From contig BAOK01000002.1 in NCBI GenBank assembly GCA_000509225.1, positions 748,496 to 812,495 on the forward strand: a stretch of 64,000 nt of DNA, in the 5' to 3' direction. The notes beneath the pieces are model-generated. The model did not search any database. It worked only from the letters and a program-made list of their open reading frames with translations, and was not told where the DNA came from. The stretch is from Parvibaculaceae bacterium Mf 1.05b.01 (GTDB lineage Bacteria; Pseudomonadota; Alphaproteobacteria; Parvibaculales; Parvibaculaceae). Position 1 is the first letter of the stretch. Every line of letters starts with the position of its first letter. This document shows positions 1 to 8,400 of this stretch, piece by piece. The position numbers and the translations under genes were made by a program.

Positions 1-168
1 GCGGCCAGTGGTGCCCTTGGTGTCGGCGTCGGTGCCGTAGCGATGACATCCAGCGCCGCAAATGGCGATGTGCTCACTGGTGCTGACCTACCTGAATACG
101 TCTTTGCGGACGCTCTGGAAGCATCGGGCGCGGCGGGGGAGCAGTGCGAAGTGCATCTGCGCCGCTAA
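1..168 (+). CDS. Phage head decoration / capsid cement-like protein, C-terminal fragment
   Basis: The frame is open from base 1 to a TAA at 166-168 and gives 55 residues, the end of a longer protein. The Gly/Ala/Val-rich stretch followed by GDVLTGADLPEYVFADALEA and a final short beta-strand resembles the C-terminus of DUF2190-type capsid cement proteins, in which a 'G-x-V-L-G-x-A-L-E-A-A' element is common. Its place 34 bases ahead of the major capsid gene fits a decoration protein. The start and most of the protein are outside the window, so the family call is tentative. Confidence 0.5.
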   Translation, partial: AASGALGVGVGAVAMTSSAANGDVLTGADLPEYVFADALEASGAAGEQCEVHLRR

Positions 169-202
169 CTTTTTTTGATCTGCCACACAGGAGACCTTAT
201 CC

Positions 203-1144
203 ATGGCACCGCTTACATCTTCCGGCGCTCGCGTCGTCGATCCCATCCTGACACAGGCCGCGCGTGGGTACACTCATGCAGAGCGTGTGGCGCAACTGCT
301 GTTTCCACGGGTCTCTGTACCGATGCGCGGGTTCAAGCGCATTGAGTTCGGGAAAGAAGGTTTCCGACGCTACAACACCAGGCGTGCGCCAGGCGCTGCC
401 ACCAAAGAGATCGTCTTTGGATATGAAGGCAAGTCCGCCGATCTCAGTCAATACGCGCTTGATGCGCTGGTGCCGCGCGAACATGTGCAAGAGGCTGAGG
501 CTGGTCCGGGCATCAATCTGCAGATGGAGGCCGTCCGGGTCGTCCAAGATGTCATGTCGTTGGATGAAGAAGTGCAGGCCGCGCAACTTGCGACCAATGC
601 AGCGAACTATGCAATCGGCAATAAGGAAACACTCTCAGGTGCAGATCAGTGGGATGACCCGACAGCTGATACCAAGACACAAATCAATGATGCGAAGGAA
701 GCGGTGCGCAAGCGCATTGGCCGCGACCCGAACACCATTGTTATCACCGCGCCTCAGTTCCGGGCGTTGGATAACAACACGGCTATCCTCGAAAAGACCA
801 AGTACACATCAAGCGACAGTATCACGGAAGAACTGCTCGCACGCTACTGGGGTTTTGACAAAGTTGGTGTTGCCCGGTCGGTCTATTCCGAAAGCGACGC
901 AGGCGACTTTGTGGATGTCTGGGGTGACGCAGCTGTCATGGCCTATGTGCCTCAGGGTGAACAGCAGAGCGCACGTGTTCCCTCCTATGGCTACACCTAT
1001 CAGCTTGCCAATCATCCATTCGTTGAAGAGATGGCTTGGGAACGGGGACGCAAGAGCTGGGTTGCCGGTGTCACCGATGAACGCTCACCCGAACTGGTCG
1101 GCGCGGAAGCTGGCTTCCTCTTTAGCGACGTTCTTGCGGGCTAA
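203..1144 (+). CDS. Phage major capsid protein (HK97-fold, E-like)
   Basis: A 313-aa protein that should form the icosahedral shell of the virion. The N-terminal part (VDPILTQAARGYTHAERVAQ, then a segment on 'GFKRIEFGKEGF') and the C-terminal core with 'NTIVITAPQFRALDNN', 'LLARYWGFDKVGVARSVY' and 'VWGDAAVMAYVPQ' match the layout of E-type capsid proteins, where the central domain names a peptide or nucleation point and the end carries the hydrophobic A-domain strands. CAGGAGA about ten bases upstream of ATG 203 sets the start. It follows the decoration protein and precedes small head proteins, the usual head-module order. No separate scaffold or protease is visible here. Confidence 0.8.
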   Translation: MAPLTSSGARVVDPILTQAARGYTHAERVAQLLFPRVSVPMRGFKRIEFGKEGFRRYNTRRAPGAATKEIVFGYEGKSADLSQYALDALVPREHVQEAEAGPGINLQMEAVRVVQDVMSLDEEVQAAQLATNAANYAIGNKETLSGADQWDDPTADTKTQINDAKEAVRKRIGRDPNTIVITAPQFRALDNNTAILEKTKYTSSDSITEELLARYWGFDKVGVARSVYSESDAGDFVDVWGDAAVMAYVPQGEQQSARVPSYGYTYQLANHPFVEEMAWERGRKSWVAGVTDERSPELVGAEAGFLFSDVLAG

Positions 1145-1180
1145 TCCACAAGCGGTCATCAGACTTTAGGAGTTCCCCCG

Positions 1181-1492
1181 ATGGGTAAGACAGCAGACAC
1201 AGAAACCGCCACCTACGACGTTCTCAGTCGATTGCGACATGACGGCAAGCGGTACGGCGTTGGCGAAAGTGTTGAGCTAACTGCGAAGCAACATGCCCAG
1301 GCATTCGCCAGTGGAGCGGTCAGCGAAGAGCCTGTTGATCTATCAGAGGCTGATGGCGACGGCGATGGTGGTGGCGACGATGCCGGCACCAAAGAGACAA
1401 AGCCACCAGCAAAGAAGAAGGCCGTCACCAAAAAGGCGACCACAAAAAAGGCTGCGGTCAAGAAAGCCACGCTGCCAAAACCAGATAGTTGA
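1181..1492 (+). CDS. Small phage head-associated protein with Lys/Ala-rich tail
   Basis: A 103-aa protein in two parts. Residues about 10-45 ('YDVLSRLRHDGKRYGVGESVELT') form a small beta-rich domain often encoded just after phage capsid genes, in which the pattern Y-x-V-L-x-x-L-x-H-D-G-K-R-Y is typical (DUF7210-like). Residues 46-70 are Asp/Gly-rich and acidic; residues 71-103 are a basic Lys-Ala-Thr-Pro repeat, likely disordered and able to touch DNA or the capsid. TAGGAG lies a dozen bases ahead of ATG 1181. Function in the virion is unknown; the location suggests head completion or a minor head component. Confidence 0.6.
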   Translation: MGKTADTETATYDVLSRLRHDGKRYGVGESVELTAKQHAQAFASGAVSEEPVDLSEADGDGDGGGDDAGTKETKPPAKKKAVTKKATTKKAAVKKATLPKPDS

Positions 1493-1543
1493 TTTGGAGA
1501 TTTTGCAGCGGTCCGGCTGGCACGAGCCCGACCGCACAAGAAA

Positions 1544-1636
1544 GGGAGGGGCGAGACAATTGCCCCTCCCACCCGAGATGACCCGCCGACCGATGAAGCC
1601 GAGAGGGGGAGGCAGAAAGCAGAACCTGTCTCCCCC
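1544..1636 (+). promoter_or_regulatory. Two strong GC hairpins between head gene and sponge gene
   Basis: The 221-base gap after the Lys/Ala-rich gene holds two stem-loops. The first pairs GGGAGGGGC (1544-1552) with GCCCCTCCC (1562-1570) over a 9-base loop, a perfect 9-bp stem. The second pairs GGGGGAG (1605-1611) with CTCCCCC (1630-1636). Neither is followed by a T run, so neither is a standard intrinsic terminator. They could slow transcription, protect the mRNA 3' end, or form a small structured RNA. No convincing gene is seen in the gap. Confidence 0.45.
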
Positions 1637-1713
1637 ACCGCCGACAGGACAATGGAATGCATCGCTGGCCCAGCAATATGCCCTTTGGCCCAAAACCAAC
1701 GAGGAAGAATGAC

Positions 1714-1950
1714 GTGACCAAGAAGACACCAATGGACAGCACCTCCGACGAACGGGTGACCAACAACACGCTGCGGCACCAGTACAGGGTTCTGGATGAT
1801 GACGAAAAGGCGCAAATGAGCGCCATCAAAGATGCTGGTCTAGCGCTCCTCGGTGAAATTTCGAGACTCGGCAACTCTCGCGAAACGTCAATTGCCAGAA
1901 CCAAGGTTGAAGAAGCCGTGATGTGGGCTTGCAAAGACATCACAAGCTGA
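1714..1950 (+). CDS. Acb2/Tad1-family hairpin-domain protein (putative anti-CBASS/anti-Thoeris cyclic-nucleotide sponge)
   Basis: A 78-aa all-helical protein. The part from 'YRVLDDDEKAQMSAIKDAG' through 'SRETSIARTKVEEAVMWACK' matches the pattern of the Acb2/Tad1 helical-hairpin domain: Y-R-x-L, an acidic turn, I-K-x-x-G, then S-R-E and A-x-T-K-x-E-E-x-x-M-W. Family members from other phages bind cyclic di- and trinucleotides of CBASS or glycocyclic ADP-ribose of Thoeris as oligomeric sponges and so block these defences; that activity is inferred here, not seen. GAGGAAG at 1701-1707 spaces correctly to GTG 1714, so this start is preferred over an upstream ATG at 1657 that has no ribosome site. 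It lies among head genes, 22 bases before the DUF1320 gene. Confidence 0.75.
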   Translation: MTKKTPMDSTSDERVTNNTLRHQYRVLDDDEKAQMSAIKDAGLALLGEISRLGNSRETSIARTKVEEAVMWACKDITS

Positions 1951-1972
1951 GACAGGAAAACCCAAAGCGGCC

Positions 1973-2401
1973 ATGACTTATGCGTCACAACAGGATTTGA
2001 TTGATCGGTTCGGAGAAGAAGAGCTTGTCCGGCTGACAGACCGTGCCAATCCGCCAACCGATGCCATTGACGCTGACATTGTGACCCGCGCACTGGAAGA
2101 CGCGGATGCCGACATTAACGCCTATCTGACACGGCAACACGCACTCCCCCTCAATCCCGTTCCCAGGCTGGTCTTGAACCTGGCCTGCGATGTTGCACGC
2201 TACAAGCTGCATGCGGAACACGCGCCAGAGCAGGTGGAAGAACGCTACAAAGCGGCACTGAAAATGCTTGGCGATCTGGCGACCGGCAAAGCCTCCTTGG
2301 GTGATGATGATCCAAGTGCTGTCCTGCCGACACAAAGCAGTGGTCCCCAGGTCAACGCGCCAGACCGCACTTTCTCCAGCGATACATTGGAGGGCTACTG
2401 A
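1973..2401 (+). CDS. DUF1320 family phage head-completion protein (Mu gp36-like)
   Basis: A 142-aa protein with the signature start 'MTYASQQDLIDRFGEEELVRLTDR' and 'ALEDADADINAYLTRQHALPL', followed by a helical segment 'VPRLVLNLACDVARYKLH'. This is the Mu gp36 / DUF1320 family, thought to act at the head-tail connector. A disordered Ser/Pro-rich tail of about 30 residues follows. It sits between the sponge gene and the virion morphogenesis gene, with the next ribosome site (GGAGG, 2389-2393) embedded in its own last codons, so the two are likely translated in tandem. Confidence 0.85.
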   Translation: MTYASQQDLIDRFGEEELVRLTDRANPPTDAIDADIVTRALEDADADINAYLTRQHALPLNPVPRLVLNLACDVARYKLHAEHAPEQVEERYKAALKMLGDLATGKASLGDDDPSAVLPTQSSGPQVNAPDRTFSSDTLEGY

Positions 2402-2402
2402 C

Positions 2403-2930
2403 ATGTCCGGTGTGTCGATGGAGATGTCCATTGATGATGCGGCCGTGTTGGCCGGGCTTGATGCCCTGACAGATTTCAGCCGCGATCAGTCTGAGGTCAT
2501 GGACGATATTGGCGCGTCCATGGTGATCTCCACTCAACAGCGTTTCGAGTTGGGTGTCGGTCCTGACGGTACGCCCTGGCAACCTTCAGAGCGGGCGGAG
2601 GAAGTGAGCGGTCAGACACTCATTGATACGGCCCGCCTGGTTCAAAGCATCACCCATGAGGCAGATCCCGGATCGGTCGTCTGGGGCACAGACGTCATCT
2701 ATGCGCTGCCTCACCAGGAAGGCATGACCATTCACGCTAAGGGGGGTGGATCTCTTCGGTTCCGTTTGCCTGGTGGCGGATTTGCCAATGTCTCGTCTGT
2801 TGATCTTCCGGCGCGACCTTTTCTTGGCGTGAACGGTGAAGACGATGCGCTGATTGGCGAGATGTTCATTGAGGCCATTCTCGACAGGTACAACAGCGCG
2901 CCTGGTGGAGCCGGAGGCGCACGGCCATGA
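2403..2930 (+). CDS. Phage virion morphogenesis protein (Mu gpG / tail completion family)
   Basis: A 175-aa protein. 'GASMVISTQQRFELGVGPDGTPW' followed by 'LIDTARLVQSI' and 'VIYALPHQEGMTIHAKGG' is the pattern of the virion morphogenesis family (phage tail S / gpG), small connector proteins at the neck of the virion; the 'RPFLGVNGED' near the end is also typical. ATG 2403 overlaps nothing but starts two bases after the previous stop, with GGAGG nine bases upstream; upstream in-frame codons read into the DUF1320 gene and are not used. The end overlaps the next gene by ATGA. Confidence 0.85.
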   Translation: MSGVSMEMSIDDAAVLAGLDALTDFSRDQSEVMDDIGASMVISTQQRFELGVGPDGTPWQPSERAEEVSGQTLIDTARLVQSITHEADPGSVVWGTDVIYALPHQEGMTIHAKGGGSLRFRLPGGGFANVSSVDLPARPFLGVNGEDDALIGEMFIEAILDRYNSAPGGAGGARP

Positions 2931-3376
2931 CCGAGAACGTCACGCCTGACTTACTCACCATCGCTGAGTACCTGAAGATGAACGTGTCAACGCTTCGCGC
3001 CGTCGATGCCGGATTTGAGGCGGCTGCAGGGGCAGACCGAAATCGCACTTCACCCGCTGCCCTGGTCTTGCCCTCTAGCGCTGGGTATGGCCCGAACAAA
3101 CTAGACGGAGCGGTGCGGCAAGAACGCACGCATGTCTTTTCTGTTGTGCTGTTCTTCAGCGGCGCAGGTGCCAATGGAAAAGCGGCGCTTCTTAAGTTTG
3201 AAGCCGTCAAGAACGGCGTCCTGGATGCCCTGATCGGGTGGCGGCACCCGCTGGCCCATTCCCGTGTCATGGCTGTTGCAGAGCGTTTGCTCAAGTTCGA
3301 CGCCGAGCGACCGCTTGTCATTTACGAAATGCGTTTCAGTCACAGAAGCCACGTTCAAAAGCTCACCGCGAGCTGA
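2927..3376 (+). CDS. Phage tail terminator-like protein (DUF1834/gp37-like)
   Basis: A 149-aa protein starting in an ATGA overlap with the preceding gene, which implies translational coupling. It has an alpha/beta layout with 'HVFSVVLFFSGAGANGKAAL', 'AVKNGVLDALIGWRHP' and a final strand 'RPLVIYEMRFSHRSH'. The order (DUF1320, virion morphogenesis, this protein, tail tube) and the W-x-P turn are as in phage tail-terminator proteins that cap the tail tube and join it to the neck. Family assignment rests on order and general shape rather than a catalytic motif. Confidence 0.65.
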   Translation: MTENVTPDLLTIAEYLKMNVSTLRAVDAGFEAAAGADRNRTSPAALVLPSSAGYGPNKLDGAVRQERTHVFSVVLFFSGAGANGKAALLKFEAVKNGVLDALIGWRHPLAHSRVMAVAERLLKFDAERPLVIYEMRFSHRSHVQKLTAS

Positions 3377-3395
3377 TCACAAAGGAGAGAGCCCC

Positions 3396-3587
3396 ATGCC
3401 AAATGTTGGAGGCCGTTACCAAAAAGAGGAAGACGGCAAGGTCACGCGGACACGCGCGCCGACGGCAAGCCAGGTGCGGAAGTCGAGAAAGAAGACCGAC
3501 CCCGAGCCGGTCCCGTCGAAGCCAACCAAAACCGACATAACCCCCAAGCCCAAACCCACTAAGTCATCGGGCAAGTCACAAGGCTGA
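3396..3587 (+). CDS. Short basic, disordered phage protein
   Basis: A 63-aa protein with AAAGGAGAGA directly upstream of ATG 3396. It is composed mostly of Lys, Pro, Thr, Ser and Arg ('VRKSRKKTDPEPVPSKPTKT') with no hydrophobic core, so it is likely disordered and strongly basic. I recognise no family. It is placed between tail terminator and tail tube genes and is in the same direction and spacing as a true operon member; a role in tail assembly or nucleic-acid contact would be a guess. Confidence 0.6.
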   Translation: MPNVGGRYQKEEDGKVTRTRAPTASQVRKSRKKTDPEPVPSKPTKTDITPKPKPTKSSGKSQG

Positions 3588-3620
3588 CGCGGGTCGGCCT
3601 GAGAACAGGAGCTAATTCCC

Positions 3621-4562
3621 ATGGACTTCATCAAAAAAGACAAGGTCGTGATCCTCATTGATACGGAGGTCACGTATGGCACAGATGTGGTGCCGGTCGG
3701 CGCTAACGCCATTCTGACGCGCGACTTTACGCTCAATCCGATTGAAGGGAGCGAAGTCCAACGGCAGCTGGACCGCCAGGGCATGGGAGCGAGCCCCTCG
3801 CTCTTTGCTGGGAAGCACATCACCTGTTCGTTTAAGGTTGAGGCAGCCCCATCGGGCACGGTGGCTGTCCCGCCTGCGTTCTCCCATGTGCTCACTGCCG
3901 CTCAGATGAGCGAGACGATCACACCGATCTCGGGTCCGGTTGACTATGCGTTTGTGTCGTCTGCCTTTGATAGCGCAACGCTTTACGCAAATCTCGACGG
4001 CATCCTTTACCGTCTTCTCGGCCTTCGTGGTGCGATGGGCATTGAGTTTGAAGGGGGTGGGGTTCCTTATTTTTCATTCAACGGGATGGCTCTGCTGACC
4101 CTGCCAAGTGATACGCCCGCACCTGCAGGTGTCGACTATTCTGCTTTCGAGAACCCGGAACTTGCCGAGGATGACAACACACAAGAAATCCAGCTGAACT
4201 CAGTTGATCTTGTGTTGCGTAGCTTTAGCGCCAATGCACCGGGCAATGTCAATTTCCGCAATCTGCCGGGACAGAAAGAAGTTGTGGTGGCAGGTGACCG
4301 CAACTACCGGTCGCGTCTTGAAGTGATGATGCCGACATTGGCGACGTTTAATCCGGTGGCATTGAAGGACGCGGAGACACTCGTTCCCTTCTCGCTGCTC
4401 CATGGTACGGGCGCTGGGTCGCAATGGCACCTGACATCGCCCAGTGTGCAAGTGGTCGGCGTCACCCAAGGGGAGCATCAAGGCGAACGGACTTGGCAGC
4501 TTGATCTGTTGCACACCGAAAGTGCAGCCGGTGACGATGAGATGCTGCTGAGCTTCCTCTAA
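3621..4562 (+). CDS. Phage major tail tube protein
   Basis: A 313-aa, beta-rich protein. The beginning 'FIKKDKVVILIDTEVTYGTDVVPV' and 'ILTRDFTLNPIEGSEVQRQL' is the pattern of long siphophage tail tube subunits, in which E-x-T-Y-G-x-D starts the tube domain and the ring interface follows. No gene for a contractile sheath is nearby, so the virion should have a flexible non-contractile tail. The gene precedes the frameshifted chaperone and the tape measure, the universal order. AGGAGC ahead of ATG 3621 supports the start. The C-terminal third ('WHLTSPSVQVVGVTQGEHQG') may be an extra outward domain. Confidence 0.75.
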   Translation: MDFIKKDKVVILIDTEVTYGTDVVPVGANAILTRDFTLNPIEGSEVQRQLDRQGMGASPSLFAGKHITCSFKVEAAPSGTVAVPPAFSHVLTAAQMSETITPISGPVDYAFVSSAFDSATLYANLDGILYRLLGLRGAMGIEFEGGGVPYFSFNGMALLTLPSDTPAPAGVDYSAFENPELAEDDNTQEIQLNSVDLVLRSFSANAPGNVNFRNLPGQKEVVVAGDRNYRSRLEVMMPTLATFNPVALKDAETLVPFSLLHGTGAGSQWHLTSPSVQVVGVTQGEHQGERTWQLDLLHTESAAGDDEMLLSFL

Positions 4563-4616
4563 CACCCAATCCCACGTTCCCCCCTCACCCTGTTGTGAGC
4601 AGTCAAGGAGAGAGAC

Positions 4617-4997
4617 ATGTCGAAAGGCCTCAAGTTTGTGATGCGTGATCCGAAGAAGGATCACATTGTTCAATGGCAAGTGAAGTGGCAGATGCCCGAC
4701 GCAGACGGCGAGCTGGTTGAGGTTGGCTTCAAGGGGCATTTCAAGATCCTGCCATCTGATGAAGTGGAAGCACTTTTTGGTGGTGGCGTCTTTGGACGGT
4801 TCGCCAACAATGCCAAAAACCGCGAAGGTCTGGAGAAGGTGTTGGTCAATTGGTCTGGCGTGATGGACCCTGACGGCGGTGGAGAAGCACCCTTCAGCGA
4901 TGAGCGCTTAAAGCAGGTGCTCAACTATGAAGATGCGGTGACAGCCTGCATTCGCGCCTACATCGACTGCCTCCAGGGGCACCACGAAAAAAACTGA
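4617..4997 (+). CDS. Tail assembly chaperone, short (G) product
   Basis: A 126-aa protein translated from ATG 4617 (GGAGAGAG just upstream) to TGA 4995-4997. Its N-terminal beta domain ('HIVQWQVKWQMPDADGELVEVGFKGHFKIL') and helical end ('DAVTACIRAYIDCLQGHHEKN') fit phage tail assembly chaperones, which coat the tape measure during tail tube growth and are absent from the finished virion. The last three sense codons GAA AAA AAC include a canonical -1 slippery heptamer, so part of the ribosomes should continue into the downstream frame to make the longer G-T form. Position between tail tube and tape measure confirms the role. Confidence 0.85.
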   Translation: MSKGLKFVMRDPKKDHIVQWQVKWQMPDADGELVEVGFKGHFKILPSDEVEALFGGGVFGRFANNAKNREGLEKVLVNWSGVMDPDGGGEAPFSDERLKQVLNYEDAVTACIRAYIDCLQGHHEKN

Positions 4998-5057
4998 AGG
5001 AGGCCGCGCGTGCGATTGCTCTCGGCAAGTCAGAGAGAGAAGGCGACACGCGGGGCC
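4988..5057 (+). promoter_or_regulatory. Programmed -1 ribosomal frameshift site with stimulatory stem
   Basis: The heptamer A AAA AAC (4988-4994) stands in the right phase directly before the stop codon of the chaperone gene. After a 7-base spacer, GGCCGCGCGTG (5002-5012) can pair with CACGCGGGGCC (5047-5057): 10 of 11 pairs, one G-G mismatch, with a small inner stem CTCTC (5019-5023)/GAGAG (5033-5037). Slippery site, spacing and stem are all as expected for -1 frameshifting in phage tail chaperone genes. AAGGAGG at 4997-5003 is an additional Shine-Dalgarno-like element that may also slow the ribosome. Confidence 0.8.
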
Positions 5058-5443
5058 GCTTCGGCGCTGATGTGGCTGAGCAGTTGGTCGCGTTTGGCGC
5101 ACCAGCGCATATTGTTGCCCTGGCCTCAGAGAAACCCGCTCCTTCATCTTCGGGGGAGGATGTTGGGGTGGGCGAAGAGGGAGAGAACGTCTTCGTTGTC
5201 GAGGCCGCTAACCAGGACGCGCTCTCTCTCTTCATCCACTCAGAAACTCAATGGCGCTATGTCTCACTTACCACGCTTGAACGCGCGGAGCTTATCCGTA
5301 CGGGGCTGGACTATGCGGCGGTGGAAGCAGCCGCTCATGGGCTGGGCCTCGAATGGTCGGAGGGGCTTGTCAGCGGCATTCGCACAATGGAGCGGGAAAC
5401 ACTCAAGATTGAAGCTGAGCAACGCCGCACGCGGGGCAGGTGA
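4994..5443 (+). CDS. Tail assembly chaperone, frameshifted (T) extension
   Basis: Read in the -1 phase from 4994, the frame is open for 149 residues up to TGA 5441-5443, just before the tape measure. It has no ATG until 5072 and no ribosome site there, while protein-like sequence ('LKEAARAIALGKSEREGDT') extends upstream to the slippery site, so it is best read as the C-terminal part of a G-T fusion of about 275 aa. The late part is helical ('LERAELIRTGLDYAAVEAAA', 'RTMERETLKIEAEQRR'), as in other T domains, which bind the tail tube subunit. Some gene callers may start it at 5072. Confidence 0.75.
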   Translation: MKEAARAIALGKSEREGDTRGRFGADVAEQLVAFGAPAHIVALASEKPAPSSSGEDVGVGEEGENVFVVEAANQDALSLFIHSETQWRYVSLTTLERAELIRTGLDYAAVEAAAHGLGLEWSEGLVSGIRTMERETLKIEAEQRRTRGR

Positions 5444-5446
5444 GCC

Positions 5447-8400
5447 ATGAGTGAAAAGATTGTCAGCGTTCGCCTCACCGCTGATGGCAGGGGCCTGGAA
5501 GCCGTTGTTGATAAGAGCACGCGGAAACTCAAGGGTCTGGGTGGAGAGACACAGAAAACAAGCGACAATCTTAGAGAAGGCGCGCGCGAAGCACAGGGCT
5601 TCGGTCGTGGGATGGGATCGGCTTCCTTGGAAGCAACGGCTATGCGTGCCGCTTTGCGATTGGTGGGACCTGCTGTCGTTGCGATGGGATTGAAGAAAGC
5701 TGCTGATGACGCGCGGTCGTTTTCCGCTGCAATGGCGGAGGTTACAACGCTTGCCGATTTTGCACACCGCGACATCGGCTCCCTTGCAGATCAAGTAAGG
5801 GAACTGGCTGTCCAGTTTAACCAGGCGCCAGAAGCCGAAGCAAAAGCGCTTTATGACATCATCTCTGCTGGTGCCAAGAGTTCCGAAGAAGCAATCACCC
5901 TTCTCACCCAGGCGAACAAACTCGCTGTAGGTGGTGTAACCAGTGTGTCGGTTGCGGCCGACGGTCTGACGTCTGTGTTGAATGCTTATGGTGACGCGGC
6001 CGGTGGTGCCGAGAATGTGTCAGACGCCATGTTTGTCACGATGCGGTCAGGGAAGACCACCATTGCTGATCTATCGGGTGAGATTGGTAAGGTTGCGCCA
6101 TTGGCTTCCTCTACTGGTGTGGAGCTGGAGGCACTGCTTGCTGCGGTAGCGGCACTGACCAAGGGCGGCATCGAGACAAATGTCGCGATCACGGGGTTGC
6201 GGGCAATTTTGGCAGCTGTGGCAAAGCCGTCAGCTGAGGCAGCAGATCTGGCGTCGGAGCTGGGGCTTGAGTTTTCCACCGCTGCTCTGCGGTCGAAAGG
6301 GTTTGTCGAGTTTCTGGACGACTTGGTTGAGAGGACAGGCGGCGCTGATGAACACCTTGCGGTCCTGTTCGGTGGGGTTGAAGCCCTCGTGCCGATCTTA
6401 GCACTAGCGGGGAATGCTGGTGCCGACTTCGCCCAGATAATGGAGTTGATGGCCGAAAAAATTGGCGAAACGGAGAAGTCGGTTTCGAAGATTGCCGGAG
6501 AAGACGGTTTCAAAATCGAGCAACTTTTCCGACGCTTGGCGGATGAGGCGCTGGGCGCAGGTGAGGCGATCAACCAAGGCCTGGCACCCGCCGCCGAAAC
6601 CGTCTTTGAGAATTTCGATGACATCAAAGAGATCGGTCTCGACGTCATTCAGATCATGGGCATCATGGCGACCACGGCAGGGGCTGCGGCCGGGTTCCAG
6701 CTTCTGGCGTCTACCATAAGCCCCGCCATCATTGGACTGCGCATGATGTCGAGTGTCAGCGGAGTGGCGACTGCTCAGCTGTTGGCCCAATCAGCCGCAA
6801 CGGGGGCGCTGGCTGTTGCACAGCGGGCTCTGCTCTTGAGCGGTGGACCTCTCGGCGTGGCGATCATCGCAGCTGGCAGCGCCTATGTGCTCTTTGGTGA
6901 TGCGGTGAGTGCCGCTCAGGCGGCCACCGACAGAATGAGAACGTCAACAGAAAAGCTGACGCGGGAAATCGCAGACGGGATGATCGTCACCCGGAACGCT
7001 GCCGCTGAGAAATTGCGTGTTGCCCAGGCGAACCAGGCGCTTGCGAAGTCGAACCTGGAGCTGCTGGATACTGAACTCGCCCTCAAGGAAGCGCAACAGA
7101 CCGGCGCGTTGGGCGGTCAGCGCTCCGACGCGCTTGACGCGCAGATTTCACGATTGAAGGCACAGCGGGACACGCTGCTGCTTGATATGGATAACACGGC
7201 GGCCAACATCTCGGCGCTTGAAGCCCGCCTGAAAGAGCTGGCTGCTGCTCAAGCCGCTGCCAATGACAATGGGTCGTCAGGTGGGTCTGGCGGAGCAGGT
7301 GGTGGTGTCACGGGTGATCTGGCCGCTGAGCTGGAAGCCGTCCTGAAAGCAGCTGACCCCATCGGGGCTGCTCTCAATGATTATGCTGCTGCGGCGGCGT
7401 TGCTGGATCAGGGCCTCACGTCAGGTCTCATTCCTTCAACGGCAGAACATGCCCGGTTGCAAGAAGGGCTTGATGCGGCGCTCGCTAAGACCTTGGCCAA
7501 GACGCCAGCAGCAAAGATTGAGGAATGGGCGCGGGCGCAGACGAACCTTACCGCCAAGACGCTGGCTCTCAAGGTTGCTGAACAACAGCGGCTGCAGGCG
7601 CGTGAAGAAGGTTCCTTGCTTCTCGACGCTGAAATTGAGGCGATGGCTGAAGAGGTGCGGCTCGCGCGCCTCTCAGAAGAACAGCGCCAGGTCGAGATTA
7701 AGACGCGGGAGATCCTCAACCGGGCGAAGCAAGAAGGCGTCTCGATTTCAGAAGCGGAGGCCCGCGCAGCTGCTGAGGCCGGTGTCGCTGCGCTCAAAGC
7801 AGCTGAAGACCAGCAACGCCACTTCAATCGTTGGCAAAGTCAATTCGAAGCTGTCGCCGCAAATTTCGAAACGGGCTTTAAGGAGGCCTTCAAGGACGCG
7901 TTTAGGGAGACAGGTGGTGGCTTTGATCGCCTGATGGAAGGTTTCGAGCAAGGCTTCCTGGACATGCTGGCTGAGATGGCGTTTCAGGCGCTGGCACGGC
8001 CCGTCATTGTGCCGGTGCTTCAACAAATCGGCACGGGCTTCTTTGGTCTGTCAGGCGGACAAGTCAATGGCGTGCTGAACCAACAAGGTCTTGGCACTCA
8101 GGGCTTGGGTTCGATCAATGGCATAGGTGGTCCGATAAACGCTGGCGGTTCAGGAGGGTTTGACCTCTCCTCGCTGAGCAATCTTTTCTCAGGTGGCGGC
8201 CTTGGCAGCCTCGGCTTCAATGCTGGCGCGGGCAACATTGGTGTTGATATTGCCCAGTTCTTTGGTGCGGGTGCAGAGAGCCAAGCCGCTTTCGGCAATG
8301 CCTTTGCACGGGGCGGGTCGCCCGCTGGTATCGCTGGCGGTTTTGCTGGGAACTTCCTGGCGAACAGCCTTCTGGGAGATCGGGGCATTGGTGCCAACAT

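Noticed and set aside
264-1169. 301-codon frame overlapping the capsid gene
   Set aside because: Its product is Arg/Ser/Trp-rich without family features, while the frame at 203-1144 is a coherent capsid protein with a good ribosome site.
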